Of a stretch of DNA of 64,000 nucleotides, positions 40,229-50,193 are shown piece after piece. The DNA is from Fodinicola feengrottensis. Lineage in GTDB: Bacteria; Actinomycetota; Actinomycetes; Mycobacteriales; HKI-0501. The position numbers and the translations under genes are program-made. How positions within the stretch are numbered: the stretch's first letter is position 1; each line of letters starts with the position of its first letter. The notes below the pieces were generated by a model. The model did no database searches, had not been told where the DNA came from, and saw only the letters and a program-made list of their open reading frames with translations. The stretch covers positions 1 through 64,000 of the forward strand of contig NZ_WOTO01000014.1 of NCBI RefSeq assembly GCF_010993775.1, given 5' to 3'.

Positions 40229-41223
40229 GGATTTCCGTCTCGCTCGGGTTGTGGCAGGACCGGCCGCCCACCGAGGTGGTCCAGACGGCTCGACTGGCCG
40301 ACGCCGGCTCCTTCGCTGAGCTGTGGATCGGCGAGATGGCTACCTACGACGTGTTCGCGCTGGCCACCGCGGTCGCCGCTGCCACTCAGCGGATCCCGCT
40401 GGTGCTCGGTCCGCTGCCGGTCACCGTCCGCGACCCGATGATGATCGCGATGGGTGTGGCGAGCGTGGCCTCGCTGACCGGTCGGCTGGCCTCGGTCGCG
40501 CTCGGTACGTCCAGCCCGCTGGTCGTCGAGCGCTGGCACGGCCGGTCCCGGGCCCGGGCGGCGAAGGCCCTCCAAGAGTCCGCGACAGCGGTGAAAGCGT
40601 TGCTGGCCGGCGAAAAACCGCACCTGGACGGCGAGGTCGTCAGCACCAGTGGTTTCCGGTTGCGTACGCCCGCACCCGGTGGCGACTTGACCATCGCGGC
40701 TTTCGGGCCCGCGTCCGTACGGGTCGCGGCTCGGCATGCCGAGCGGATGGTCCTCAACTTGGTTGGCCCAGCTACCGCCGCTGATCTCGTTGCTTTGGTG
40801 GAAAAAGAGGCCGCTGTGGCGGGTCGGCCGCGGCCACGAGTGGCGCTCTGGGCACCCGCCGCCCTCGACCCGGGGGAGGCCGCGTGGGCCCAGTTGCGGG
40901 CTGGCCTGGTCGGCTATCTGGCCGCACCCGGCTATGCCGAGATGTTCGAGCGCGAGGGCTTTGGCGAGCTGGTCGCGCTGGCTCGTTCCGGTGCCCATCC
41001 CCGCGAAATACTGGGAAAAGTCGGCACCAACGTGCCGGCCGCGGTGGGCCTGGTCGGGGACCGGGCCACGCTCGCCGCCAAGGCCGCCGACTACCAGGCG
41101 GCCGGGATCGACGACGAGTTGGTGGTGGTGCCGTCGTCCACAGTGGACGATGAGGGTGGCGCGCGTACGCTCGCCGCGATGAGCGAGATCAGTGACCAGT
41201 TTTCCGTTGCTACATCGGGGTGA
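40225..41223 (+). CDS. LLM-class flavin/F420-dependent oxidoreductase
   Basis: TTG 40225 overlaps the synthetase stop (TTGA); about 332 residues. Bacterial-luciferase-like barrel: FAELWIGEMATYDVFALATAVAAAT, RIPLVLGPLPVTVRDP, RLASVALGTSS, then VGTNVPAAVGLVGDRA near the end. The pattern suits the F420-dependent subfamily of actinobacteria. Coupled at both ends (next gene overlaps as GTGA), so it acts with the synthetase and hydrolase. Confidence 0.88.
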   Translation: MRISVSLGLWQDRPPTEVVQTARLADAGSFAELWIGEMATYDVFALATAVAAATQRIPLVLGPLPVTVRDPMMIAMGVASVASLTGRLASVALGTSSPLVVERWHGRSRARAAKALQESATAVKALLAGEKPHLDGEVVSTSGFRLRTPAPGGDLTIAAFGPASVRVAARHAERMVLNLVGPATAADLVALVEKEAAVAGRPRPRVALWAPAALDPGEAAWAQLRAGLVGYLAAPGYAEMFEREGFGELVALARSGAHPREILGKVGTNVPAAVGLVGDRATLAAKAADYQAAGIDDELVVVPSSTVDDEGGARTLAAMSEISDQFSVATSG

Positions 41224-42283
41224 AGTCGATGCGCAAGCTGTTCGTGGCGGGGATCGCCGTGCTGCTCTTCATGGGCGTTTTCTCCACGGCGCGGGTGTTG
41301 GCTGACCCCAGACCAGCCGTCACCTCCGCGGTTCCGACGTGCCAGCGGGAAACCGTACCGGTGTCACTGGCGCCTGGCGCGGCCGTCAACCAGACGATCG
41401 CCGCATGGGTCTGTGCGATCGGCCCAGTGGTGGGAAAGCCTGTGCAACTGTTGGTGGCCGGCTACACGTACGACCACCATTACTGGGATCCGGCGATTGA
41501 CCCGGATCGCTCTTCGTGGGTCCGCTCGGCCACTCGGGCCGGCTACGTGACGGTGTCCTTCGACCGGCTCGGGAGCGGCCTGTCCACCAAACCGTTGGTC
41601 ACCTCGGTCAGCGTGCCCACCCACGTGTGGACCGTGCATCAACTGATTTCTGGCCTGCGCAAAGGAAAGATCACCGGCAGTGCGGCCAGGAAGGTGGTGC
41701 TGGTCGGCCATTCGATGGGCGCCGCGATCGCGCAGTCGGAGTCCGGCATCTACAACGACGCCGACTCGCTGGTGCTGACCGACTGGCTGCACTATCCCCT
41801 GTGGGTGGGTACGCCCGGTGTCGTGGTCACGTCCGTGCCGGCGATTTTGGATCCACGGTTGGCAAGCGCGCCGCTGGGTTACCTGACCGCGCTCCAGGGC
41901 GGGCACCGGGCGGTCTTCTTTTCGACCGCGGACGCCGATCCGGCGATGATCGCGTACGACGAGTCGGTGAAGACGTACGGCACGCCCACCGAGGAGGTCA
42001 CCATCGTGCCGACCATTCTGCCGACCGTCACGCTGCCGATTCGCATTCCGGTTTTCCTCGGCACCGGCCAATACGACGACTCGATTTTCTGCGGACCGCT
42101 GACCCCTTGCACGGACGCGAGAACGGTCAAGTCCCGCGAGCAGCTGTATTTTCGGTGCCCATCACCACTTTTGTGTTGCCGGGTGCCGGTCATTCGGCGG
42201 ATCTGCACCGCAACGCGCCACTGTTGTTCAGTGCGGTCAATCAGTGGCTGGCTTCTGCGCATAGCGATCCAGGCCGCCGATAA
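41220..42283 (+). CDS. Secreted alpha/beta hydrolase
   Basis: GTG 41220 overlaps the previous stop. Signal peptide (MRKLFVAGIAVLLFMGVFST, cut near LADPRP). Hydrolase motifs: LVAGYTYDHHYWDP (oxyanion region), nucleophile elbow VVLVGHSMGAAIA, and after a break near 42150 VPITTFVLPGAGHSADLH, where the His completes the triad. About 354 residues. Extracellular esterase or lipase feeding the operon is the likely role. Its 3' end overlaps the convergent TetR gene by 47 bases. Confidence 0.85.
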
Positions 42284-42953
42284 GCAGGTCGAGCGCGAAC
42301 TCGAAGCGCTCGGCCGCGTCGTCGGCCGCCATCACCGGCGCCATTGCGCGCAGGTGGACGAGCTGGTCGGGCGGCAGTGCGCTCAGATAGTCGTCGATCT
42401 GCCCCATCCGCCGCTGAGCCTCTTCCACGCCACCCTCGGCGTCTGACCACAGACTGGCCTCGTACGCGATCGCCGTCGTATAGAGCGCGACCGCGTCGGC
42501 GACGTAGGAAGCGACCTTGGCTGGCAGCCCACCGGCGGCCAGCAACCCGAGGATCCGGTCCATCCCCATCAGCATCTGCGGGCTGGTCGGGATCAGTGTG
42601 TGCATCGCGATCCGGGCCACCCCCGGGTTGTCCAGCATCACCTTGGTCAGCGTGCGGGCCAGCTCCTTGAGCTGCTCCTGCCACCGCGCCGGGTCGATCT
42701 CGGGCACCTCGATGGTGCTCATGATCTGGTCGTACATCAGCTCATGCAGCTCGCTTTTGTTGCGTACGTGCGCATAAAGCGACGCCGCACCGGTGTCGAG
42801 CTGCTGCGCCACCCGCCGCATGCTGACCGCGTCGAGGCCGTCCTTGGCCATCACGTCCAGTGCCGTGCTCACGATCAGCTCGGTGGAGAGCTGTCGTTTG
42901 ACTGGTCGGGACGTCGTTCGGCGCCACGGTGGTTCAGGCAGATCAGTGGCCAT
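42237..42953 (-). CDS. TetR-family regulator of the FAD monooxygenase
   Basis: About 238 residues from ATG 42953. N-terminal HTH (IVSTALDVMAKDGLDAVSMR, RVAQQLDTGAASLYAHVRNKSEL), and a TetR_C ligand domain (QMLMGMDRILGLLAAGG). Divergent from the monooxygenase gene, with two inverted repeats between them. This is the classical layout of a repressor that is released by the monooxygenase substrate, often an antibiotic or aromatic compound. Confidence 0.88.
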   Translation of the reverse strand: MATDLPEPPWRRTTSRPVKRQLSTELIVSTALDVMAKDGLDAVSMRRVAQQLDTGAASLYAHVRNKSELHELMYDQIMSTIEVPEIDPARWQEQLKELARTLTKVMLDNPGVARIAMHTLIPTSPQMLMGMDRILGLLAAGGLPAKVASYVADAVALYTTAIAYEASLWSDAEGGVEEAQRRMGQIDDYLSALPPDQLVHLRAMAPVMAADDAAERFEFALDLLIGGLDRYAQKPATD

Positions 42954-42973
42954 GCCGAACAGTGTACTTGACT

Positions 42974-42986
42974 CGAACAGTGTTCG
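42974..42986. promoter_or_regulatory. TetR operator, CGAACA-G-TGTTCG
   Basis: Perfect 6-bp arms with a one-base centre, 20 bases before the TetR start. It shares the GAACA/TGTTC core with the longer repeat next to the monooxygenase. Confidence 0.7.
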
Positions 42987-42994
42987 TTGATAGA

Positions 42995-43021
42995 AACGGT
43001 GTTCGTCAGACGAACACCGTT
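42995..43021. promoter_or_regulatory. TetR operator, 12-bp perfect inverted repeat
   Basis: AACGGTGTTCGT at 42995-43006 and ACGAACACCGTT at 43010-43021, spacer CAG. It ends 14 bases before the monooxygenase ATG and covers its ribosome region, so bound repressor would block expression. Confidence 0.8.
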
Positions 43022-43035
43022 CGAAACGAGGAATC

Positions 43036-44603
43036 ATGACCAATAACCATGTGCCCGTCCTGATCGTCGGCGCCGGTCTCGCCGGCACTTCGACGGCGCT
43101 GTTCCTGGGCCTGCACGGAGTGCCATCTCTGCTGGTGGAGAGGCATCCGAGCACGTCCAACCAGCCCAAGGCGCGAGGCCAGTCCTGGCACACGATGGAG
43201 GCGCTGTCGTACGCCGGAGTAGCGGAGAAGATGACAGCTGCCGGCTATGACATCAGCCTCGGCATGCCGATCGTGATCGCCCAGACGGTGACCGGCCCGC
43301 CGATCCACGAGATCCTCGGCGAGGAGTGGCCGGACTGGTCGCATCTCTCGCCGGCGACCATGGCGATGGCCAGCCAGGAGCGGGCCGAGCCGATTCTGGC
43401 CGACCGGGCCCGCGAGCTGGGCGCCGAGCTGAGGTTTGGTACGCGACTGGAGTCCTTCAGTCAGGACGCGAACGGCGTTACCGCCGAACTGAAAGACCTG
43501 AAGACCGGCGAGATCTCCTCTGTCACCGCGGATTATCTGGTCGCTGCCGACGGCTGGCGCGGCGAGATCCGGGCCCGTCTGGGCATCGGCTGGCACGGTC
43601 GCGGCGATCTCGGCCACGCGATGGTCATTCTCTTTGACGCCGATCTCGACGAGGTCGTCAAGGGCCGAGAGTTTGCTTTGTTCTACCTGCAGAACCGAGA
43701 GCTGAGTGAGGTCGAGGGGACCGGCAGCTTCGTCAGCACGGACACGCCCGGCCGGTGGGTGGTGGTTTTCGCGTACGACCCGGAAATCCGCGGCTGGGAC
43801 AGCTATTCCGAAGCGGAGCTGGTGGAAAAGGTGCGCATCGCGGTTGGAATCGCTGATCTGGAAGTGAAAATCGTCGATCGCGCGGCGACCGGGATCGCGC
43901 ACCGAATCGCCGACCGGTTCAGCCAGGGGCGCGTGTTCCTGGTCGGAGACGCTGCCCACACCATGCCGCCGCACGGCGGTCAGGGTGGCAACACGGCGGT
44001 GATGGACGGCTTTTACCTGGCCTGGAAACTGGCCGCGGTGGTCAACGGCCAAGCCGGTCAACAGCTGCTGGACAGTTACGACGACATCGAGCGCCGGCCG
44101 TACGGGGATTTGGTCGCTGGGCAGCAGTATTCGAACATGATCTTCCGCTCCGCACCGCAGTTGGCCGACGGTAAGGAAGACCCGATTATTCCGCCGGAAC
44201 AGGCGTTGCTCGGCTATCGCTATCCGGGCGGCGCGGTCGTACCAGAGCCGGACGAGGACGGTGCAGGCGTCGAGGATCCGGCCCATCCGACCGGTCGGCC
44301 GGGGTCACATGCGCCGCACGTGTGGCTGCCGGACAAGTCGTCGACAATCGATCTGTTCGGCCGGAGTTTCGTACTGCTGACCGAATCGCAGGCCTGGGTG
44401 CAGGCGGCGGGTGAGGTTGGTGAGCGGCTGGGCGTGACGGTCAAGCCTGTCCTGCTGGACGCTCCGGGTTGGCGCGAGAAATACGGCATCGGGGCGGAAG
44501 GTGCCACGCTCGTACGCCCAGACCGGTTCATCGCCTGGCGGTCCGTCGGCGCTGGTACGGCGGCGGATCTGGAGGCGCAATGCGGACGGTGCTGGCCCGA
44601 TGA
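43036..44603 (+). CDS. FAD-dependent aromatic monooxygenase (PheA/TfdB, RdmE-like)
   Basis: About 522 residues with one break near 44577; the repaired end reads [32 protein letters not shown] (FAD Rossmann motif), the ADGWRGEIRARLGI (DG motif) and RVFLVGDAAHTMPPHGGQGGN (GD motif) are complete, and the C-terminal thioredoxin-like part (FGRSFVLLTESQAW, EGATLVRPDRFIAWRS) is present. Uses NAD(P)H to hydroxylate an aromatic or polyketide ring, or inactivates an antibiotic such as rifamycin or tetracycline. Stop overlaps the membrane-protein start (ATGA). Confidence 0.9.
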
Positions 44604-45268
44604 CGTACGTTCTCATCGCACTTTTCGCCTCGACGCTGGGGTTTCTCGAAGCACGGATATTCAATGGGCCGATCTTTGTCGAACTCGGGCTGGGCGTATC
44701 GCTCGGCTTGGTCTGGACCGCGATCGCGTACGGAGTCAGCCGTCTGCTGGAGCGTTTCAGGGAGAATCCGCGCAATGCCTCGAACGCGTCGGCGATCGCG
44801 GTGGCGCTGTGCGCGACCATGTTGCTGACGCCGGGAATCCTGCTGGAACTGATGATGTTTCCCAACCCTGACGCGTATCTGAGCATGATCCAGACCGCCG
44901 GCAACGGAACAGTGGGTTTCTACGCGACTTTCAATCCGCTGACCGAATGGATCCTGGTGCCGTTGGCGCTGTTCTTCAACTGGCGGTCGCCGGTACGGCG
45001 CAAAATCGCGATCGTTGCTGCCGTCCTCTACTACCTGGAGCGGGTCGCGACTTACCTGTACTTCGCGCCGGCCGTGCTGCGCTGGCAAGGCAGTCAGAAG
45101 TCGGCCGAGCTGGTCCAGCAGCAGGTGGGCGGCTGGCTGAGCATCGACTGGATGCGGATGGCGGTGGACGGGCTGACGATTGTGCTGTTCGTCGCGATCA
45201 CGTTCCTGCCGGCGCCGGTCGGGCGGATAAGCGTTCGGGCGTCCAGGGCGGTGTCGGTACCCTCGTAG
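44600..45268 (+). CDS. Polytopic membrane protein, unknown
   Basis: 222 residues with five or six hydrophobic helices ([114 protein letters not shown]). Translationally coupled to the monooxygenase, so it may move its substrate or product, or be a regulator-independent passenger. Not recognised as any named family. Confidence 0.8.
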   Translation: MTYVLIALFASTLGFLEARIFNGPIFVELGLGVSLGLVWTAIAYGVSRLLERFRENPRNASNASAIAVALCATMLLTPGILLELMMFPNPDAYLSMIQTAGNGTVGFYATFNPLTEWILVPLALFFNWRSPVRRKIAIVAAVLYYLERVATYLYFAPAVLRWQGSQKSAELVQQQVGGWLSIDWMRMAVDGLTIVLFVAITFLPAPVGRISVRASRAVSVPS

Positions 45269-45270
45269 GT

Positions 45271-46539
45271 GTGATTGACCTGCGCCTTATCCGTGAAGAC
45301 CCGGACACCGTCAGAGCAAGCCAGCGAGCCCGCGGCGAGTCCGCCGAAGCGGTGGACACGTTGCGGGCCGCCGACGAGTCCAGGCGTTCGGTGGTGCTGC
45401 GCTTCGAGCAGCTGCGGTCCGAGCAGAAGTCGCTGGGCAAGCGAATTCCGAAAGCGACCGGCCCCGAGCGCGAGCAGTTGATGGCGCGTACGAAGGAGTT
45501 GGCCGCCGAGGTCAAACGGGCCGAGAGCGCGGTGGCCGAAGCCGAGACCACCCTGCAGCAGGCCCAGCTGGCCATCCCGAACGTGGTCCAGCCGGACGTG
45601 CCGCCGGGCGGCGAGGACGACTACGTGGTGCTGCGCGAAGTCGGCGAGAAGCCGGAGCTGGAGAAGGTGCGCGACCACCTGGAGCTCGGCGAGGGCCTGC
45701 GGGCCATCGATATGGAACGCGGCGCCAAGGTCTCTGGCGCCCGGTTCTACTTCCTCACCGGGATCGGCGCGCAGCTGCAGCTGGCGCTGCTGACGATGGC
45801 CGCCGACCAGGCGATCGACCACGGCTTCACACTGATGACCACGCCATCGGTCGTACGCCCGGAGATCATGGCCGGCACCGGGTTCCTGGGCTCGCACGCG
45901 CCTGAGGTCTACAAGCTGGAAGCCGACGACCTCTACCTGGTCGGGACGTCCGAGGTGGCGCTCGCCGGCTATCACAGCGACGAGATCATCGACCTGTCGA
46001 AGGGTCCAGTCCGGTATGCCGGCTGGTCGTCGTGCTATCGCCGGGAGGCCGGCTCGTACGGCAAGGACACCCGCGGCATCATCATCCGGGTGCACCAGTT
46101 CGACAAGCTGGAGATGTTCTCGTACGCACGACCCGAGGAGGCAGCCGCCGAGCACGACCGGCTGGTGGCCTGGGAAGAGGAGATGCTCAGCAAGGTCGAG
46201 CTGCCCTACCGGGTGATCGACACGGCGGCCGGTGACCTCGGCTCGTCGGCGGCGCGCAAGTACGACTGCGAGGCCTGGCTGCCGTCGCAGAACCGCTGGC
46301 TGGAGCTCACCTCCACGTCGAACTGCACGACCTTCCAGGCCCGCCGGCTGAACATCCGCTATCGCGACGAGAACGGCAAACCGCAGACCGCGGCGACCCT
46401 GAACGGCACGCTCGCCACCACCCGGTGGATCGTCGCGATCCTGGAGAACCACCAGCAGCCGGACGGGTCGGTACGCGTACCGAAGGCGTTGCAGTCGTAT
46501 CTGGGTGGTCGCGAGGTCCTCACCCCGGTGGCTGGATGA
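45271..46539 (+). CDS. serS: Seryl-tRNA synthetase
   Basis: 422 residues, intact, GTG 45271. N-terminal coiled-coil arm (Arg/Glu/Ala-rich residues 30-110), class II motif 2 ([28 protein letters not shown] region) and motif 3 ([16 protein letters not shown]). Charges tRNA-Ser. Coupled by ATGA to a HAD phosphatase, an arrangement common in actinobacteria. Confidence 0.97.
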   Translation: MIDLRLIREDPDTVRASQRARGESAEAVDTLRAADESRRSVVLRFEQLRSEQKSLGKRIPKATGPEREQLMARTKELAAEVKRAESAVAEAETTLQQAQLAIPNVVQPDVPPGGEDDYVVLREVGEKPELEKVRDHLELGEGLRAIDMERGAKVSGARFYFLTGIGAQLQLALLTMAADQAIDHGFTLMTTPSVVRPEIMAGTGFLGSHAPEVYKLEADDLYLVGTSEVALAGYHSDEIIDLSKGPVRYAGWSSCYRREAGSYGKDTRGIIIRVHQFDKLEMFSYARPEEAAAEHDRLVAWEEEMLSKVELPYRVIDTAAGDLGSSAARKYDCEAWLPSQNRWLELTSTSNCTTFQARRLNIRYRDENGKPQTAATLNGTLATTRWIVAILENHQQPDGSVRVPKALQSYLGGREVLTPVAG

Positions 46540-47398
46540 GCCAGCGGGCGGGCGCGAATCCGGACCAGGGCTGGCGGCCGAAGCTGGTTGTCCTGGACCT
46601 CGACGGCACGGTGGTGCCGTATTACCAGGAGCGGGCGCTGCCCAACCAGCGGGTAAGGGACGCCGTCGCGGCGACGCTGGCGGCTGGCGTACCGGTCACC
46701 ATCGCCACTGGCCGGGCCGTGTGGAGTGCCCTGCCTACCGCCGCTGACCTGGGCCTACACGGCATCCAGCTGGTTTGCAGCAACGGCGCGGTGGTCTTTG
46801 ACGCGGACGCTAGGCAGGTTCGGCACGAGGTCACCTTCGACCCGACCCCCGGCCGCGCAGGCGCTGCTGTCCGCGGACGTACACCTCGCTTTCGCGGTGG
46901 AGCGCGGGCTGTCCGGCTTCCTGCACACCGCTGACTTCCACCTCGACTTTCCGTCGAAGTTCTTCGGCGTCGCCGACCTGCCCGAGCTGTTGTCCCAGCC
47001 GACCACCCGGCTGGTGGCTCGTCCGTCGGACGGTGACACTCGTGGTGAGGAGTGGCATGGCGCGGCCGCGCGCGCGGTGGGCCGAGGAACTGGTCGCTTC
47101 GGTCCTCGACCCGGCGAAGAACAGCTGGGAAACCGGCTACACCGGCTGGATCGACGTGTCCGGTCCGAATGTGAACAAGGCGACCGGCGCCGCGATGCTG
47201 GCCGCGGATCTGGGCGTGGACGTGGCCGACGTGCTGGCCATCGGCGACGGCAGCAACGACATGCCGATGTTGCGGTGGGCCGGCAGGTCGGTCGCGATGG
47301 GCCAGGCCCCGGACAAGGTCAAGGCGGTCGCCGATGTGGTGACCGCGACTGTCGACGAGGACGGCGTAGCGGTGGAATTGGAGCGCTGGTTCGGATAG
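46536..47398 (+). CDS. HAD-superfamily (Cof type) phosphatase
   Basis: ATG 46536 overlaps the serS stop. About 287 residues after breaks near 46853 and 47055. Motif [13 protein letters not shown], motif II TIATGR, cap region [13 protein letters not shown], and motifs [25 protein letters not shown] then [13 protein letters not shown]. Broad sugar-phosphate or flavin-nucleotide phosphatase. A second paralogue starts at 53629. Confidence 0.9.
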
Positions 47399-47449
47399 TT
47401 CCGACTTAGGATCGTTCACGACATGAATTGATCCGCAGGAGGAACCGAC

Positions 47450-48274
47450 ATGACGACCAGGCCTTTCCGTTTTGCCGCCGTCCGTTCACCGCGAGGGGAC
47501 GGCGCGCAGTGGCGGGCCACCGGGCAGCAGGTTGAGCAGCTCGGCTATTCGACCCTGCTGATGCCGGACGGGGTGCACTGGCTTTCCCCGATCCCCAGTC
47601 TCGCGGTCGCCGCCGGCGCGACCACGACGCTGCGGGTGGGTACGTTCGTGCTCGCGGCCTCACTGCGGACGCCCAGGTCAGCGGCCTGGGACGCGCACAC
47701 GATGACGGTTGTTACCGATGGCCGCTTCGACTTCGGTATCGGCGTCGGCCGGCCGTCGATGAAAGAGGAGTCGGCGGTTCTCGGGATGCCGTACGGGACC
47801 GGCGGCGAACGGTTGGAGCAGGTCGCGCAGGCCATCCGGCACGTACGCGAACTGGATGGCGACGCGCGTACCCCGGTCATGATGGCGATCAGTGGCGCGC
47901 CCAAGGCCAGGGCGCTCGCGGCCGCTGAGGCCGACAGCATCCAGTTGGCGGTCAACCCGGTGCTGCCCGAGGCCGAGCTGGCCGAGGTCGTCGCCGGCAT
48001 TCGGGAGGCGGCCGGCGACCGTGCCGATCAGATTGAAATCGGCGCTAACATTTTCGCGGTGAATTCCGAGCTGCCGCCGCCGGAGATGGAGAACTTCCTC
48101 GGTACGACCACGAAAGCCCTGATCGAGCACAACTCGGTGTCGTATTTGCGCGGTGACGTTTCGGAGATGGCGGACGAGCTGGAACGGCGCCGGGAGGCAA
48201 CTGGACTCTCGTACTTCACTGTGCATTGCTACGAAGATTTCGCGCCGGTGCTGGAAAAACTGGCGGGTCGCTGA
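47450..48274 (+). CDS. LLM-class oxidoreductase, array I copy 1
   Basis: 274 residues from ATG 47450 with AGGAGG upstream. Fingerprint: STLLMPDGVHWLSPIPSLAVAAGA, TLRVGTFVLAASLRTP, AAWDAHTMTVVTDGRFDFGI, then ISGAPKARALAAAEAD. Intact. Luciferase-like F420/FMN-dependent barrel; substrate unknown. It is followed by a paralogue one base after its stop, showing tandem duplication with operon coupling. Confidence 0.88.
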   Translation: MTTRPFRFAAVRSPRGDGAQWRATGQQVEQLGYSTLLMPDGVHWLSPIPSLAVAAGATTTLRVGTFVLAASLRTPRSAAWDAHTMTVVTDGRFDFGIGVGRPSMKEESAVLGMPYGTGGERLEQVAQAIRHVRELDGDARTPVMMAISGAPKARALAAAEADSIQLAVNPVLPEAELAEVVAGIREAAGDRADQIEIGANIFAVNSELPPPEMENFLGTTTKALIEHNSVSYLRGDVSEMADELERRREATGLSYFTVHCYEDFAPVLEKLAGR

Positions 48275-48275
48275 G

Positions 48276-49097
48276 ATGCCCGCATTCAGGTTCGGGGTGA
48301 CGCAGGTCCCGATCGGTGACGGCGAGCAGTGGCGAGCCGCCGCGGTGCGGGTCGAGGAACTCGGCTATTCGACCCTGCTGATGCCGGACGGCGTTTTCCT
48401 GCTGTCGACGGTGCCCAGTCTCGCGGTCGCGGCGACCGCGACCAGCACTCTGCGGGTGGGCTCGTTCGTGCTCGCGAGTCCGCTGCGTACGCCCAGGTCA
48501 GCGGCCTGGGACGCACACACGTTGACGGTCTTGACGAACGGCCGGTTCGATCTAGGGCTGGGCTCTGGGCGGCCGTCGATGAAGGACGAGTCCGCCATCT
48601 TGGGCATGCCCTACGGCTCCGCGGCGCGGCGACTGGAACAGGTTGCCGAGACGATCAAGCACGTGCGGGAGCTGGATGGCGAGGCTCGTACGCCCATCAT
48701 GATCGCGATTGGTGGCGGACCGAAGGGCACCGCGCTCGCCGCCGCCGAGGCCGACATCGTGCATCTCGCGATAGGCGCGCTCACGCCGGACGACGAGATC
48801 GCGGCCATCACCGGGCGAATCCGGGAAGCGGCCGGCGACCGGGCCGACCGGATCGAGATCGCGATGAACATCTGGACGGTGAACGGCGACCTGTCGCCGC
48901 GTAGCGAGAGCTTCATCGGTACGGACGCGAAGACGATCCGGGACACCCAGTCGGCGGCCGGCCTGTGGGGCAGCACTCAGGAGATGGCCGACGAGCTGGA
49001 ACGCCGGCGTAAGGCCCTCGGCGTCTCGTACTTCGTCCTCAACGGCGACTCGAAGGAGCAGTTCGCGCCGGTGCTGGAGAAGCTGAGCGGTCACTGA
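48276..49097 (+). CDS. LLM-class oxidoreductase, array I copy 2
   Basis: 273 residues, intact, starting one base after copy 1. Same layout and long shared stretches with it (TLLMPDGV, LRTPRSAAWDAHT, FDLGLGSGRPSMKDESAILG, LERRRKALGVSYFVL), so a recent duplicate that has begun to diverge in the substrate-pocket region (HLAIGALTPDDEIAAITGRI). Ends at an inverted repeat. Confidence 0.88.
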   Translation: MPAFRFGVTQVPIGDGEQWRAAAVRVEELGYSTLLMPDGVFLLSTVPSLAVAATATSTLRVGSFVLASPLRTPRSAAWDAHTLTVLTNGRFDLGLGSGRPSMKDESAILGMPYGSAARRLEQVAETIKHVRELDGEARTPIMIAIGGGPKGTALAAAEADIVHLAIGALTPDDEIAAITGRIREAAGDRADRIEIAMNIWTVNGDLSPRSESFIGTDAKTIRDTQSAAGLWGSTQEMADELERRRKALGVSYFVLNGDSKEQFAPVLEKLSGH

Positions 49098-49137
49098 GAG
49101 TGCTTAGCTCTCAGAATGATTCCACTGTAGAATCATT
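49094..49137. promoter_or_regulatory. Two adjacent inverted repeats between LLM copies 2 and 3
   Basis: CTGAGAG/CTCTCAG (49094-49100 and 49108-49114) followed at once by AATGATTC/GAATCATT (49115-49122 and 49130-49137), each with a 7-base loop. The first may attenuate transcription after copy 2; the second, A+T-rich and 31 bases before copy 3, looks like an operator. Low-GC sequence is unusual for this genome. Confidence 0.65.
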
Positions 49138-49168
49138 TCGTAGTGCACTCAATTGAGAAGGTGGCGTG

Positions 49169-49995
49169 ATGGCTGGCAGGGCTTTCCGGTTCGGGGTGGT
49201 GGCGGCGCCGCAGGGCGGCGCGAAACAGTGGCGGGATCTGGCCGTACGAGCCGAAGAGCAGGGCTTTTCCACCCTGCTGACCCCGGACAACCTGCATTTC
49301 GCGGCGCCAACCGTGTCGCTGGCGATCGCCGCGAGCGTCACCACCAGCCTGCGGGTGGGCACGTTCGTGCTGGCCAGCCCGCTGCGTACGCCCCGGGCCG
49401 CGGCCTGGGACGCGCACAGTCTGAGCAGCATGACCGAAGGTCGGTTCGAGCTGGGTCTGGGCACCGGGCTGCCGGTCATGAAAGACCAGGCCGCCGAGCT
49501 CGGCCTGTCGTACGAGTCGGCCGGCGGCGGCTGCGGCAGATCTCCGACACCATCGATCACGTACGCAAGCTCGACGGTGATGCGCACACGCCCGTCATGA
49601 TCGCCGCCGGCGGACCGAAAGCGCGCGAGCTGGCCGGGCAGAAGGCGGACATCGCGGCGCTCGCCGGCGGCGCCTTCGTCACTCGTGACGAGACTGCTGA
49701 GCGGGTCGCCGAGGTGCGGGCCGCGGCCGGCTCGCGGGCTGACGACATCGAGTTCTCGATGAACCTCTTCGTGGTTGGTGATGCGGACATGCCGGAGTGG
49801 GTGAAGGGTTTCGTCGGCGCGGACCGGGCCACCCTGGTCGAGCGTGACTCGCTGGCACTGTTGCCCGGCAGCCCCCAGCAGATGGTCGACGAACTGCAGC
49901 GCCGGCGGGACGCTTTCGGGACTTCGTACGTCACCGTCAACTCGGTCTTCATGGACGACCTCGCGCCGGTAGTGGCGCAGCTCACCGGAAAATAG
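49169..49995 (+). CDS. LLM-class oxidoreductase, array I copy 3
   Basis: ATG 49169 (MAGRAFRFGVVAAPQGG), GAGAAGGTGG upstream; about 275 residues after a break near 49530. Same family signature (STLLTPDNLHFAAPTVSLAI, AAAWDAHSLSSMTEGRFELG, PVMIAAGGPKARELAGQ, VDELQRRRDAFGTSYVTV). More diverged than copies 1 and 2. It has its own inverted repeat upstream and a strong terminator downstream. Confidence 0.86.
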
Positions 49996-50004
49996 TCTCT
50001 CCCC

Positions 50005-50040
50005 AAATCCCCCTGTACGTTCGCGCGTACAGGGGGATTT
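50005..50040. terminator. Intrinsic terminator, 15-bp stem with T run
   Basis: AAATCCCCCTGTACG at 50005-50019 pairs perfectly with 50026-50040 around a 6-base loop, followed by TCTTTG. One of the few hairpins here with a T-rich end. Confidence 0.9.
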
Positions 50041-50193
50041 TCTTTGTCCCGCCCAGGGTTTCGCCGGACTGTCCTCAGTGGACTGCGCGTATTGTGCGTT
50101 TTGGTGGGCACCGCCCCATCAAGTAAACTTGGCTTTACCGAAGGCGTCGTGCGGCGGAAGGGGTACGCCGATGGCCGTACTTTCCGGGCCGCT

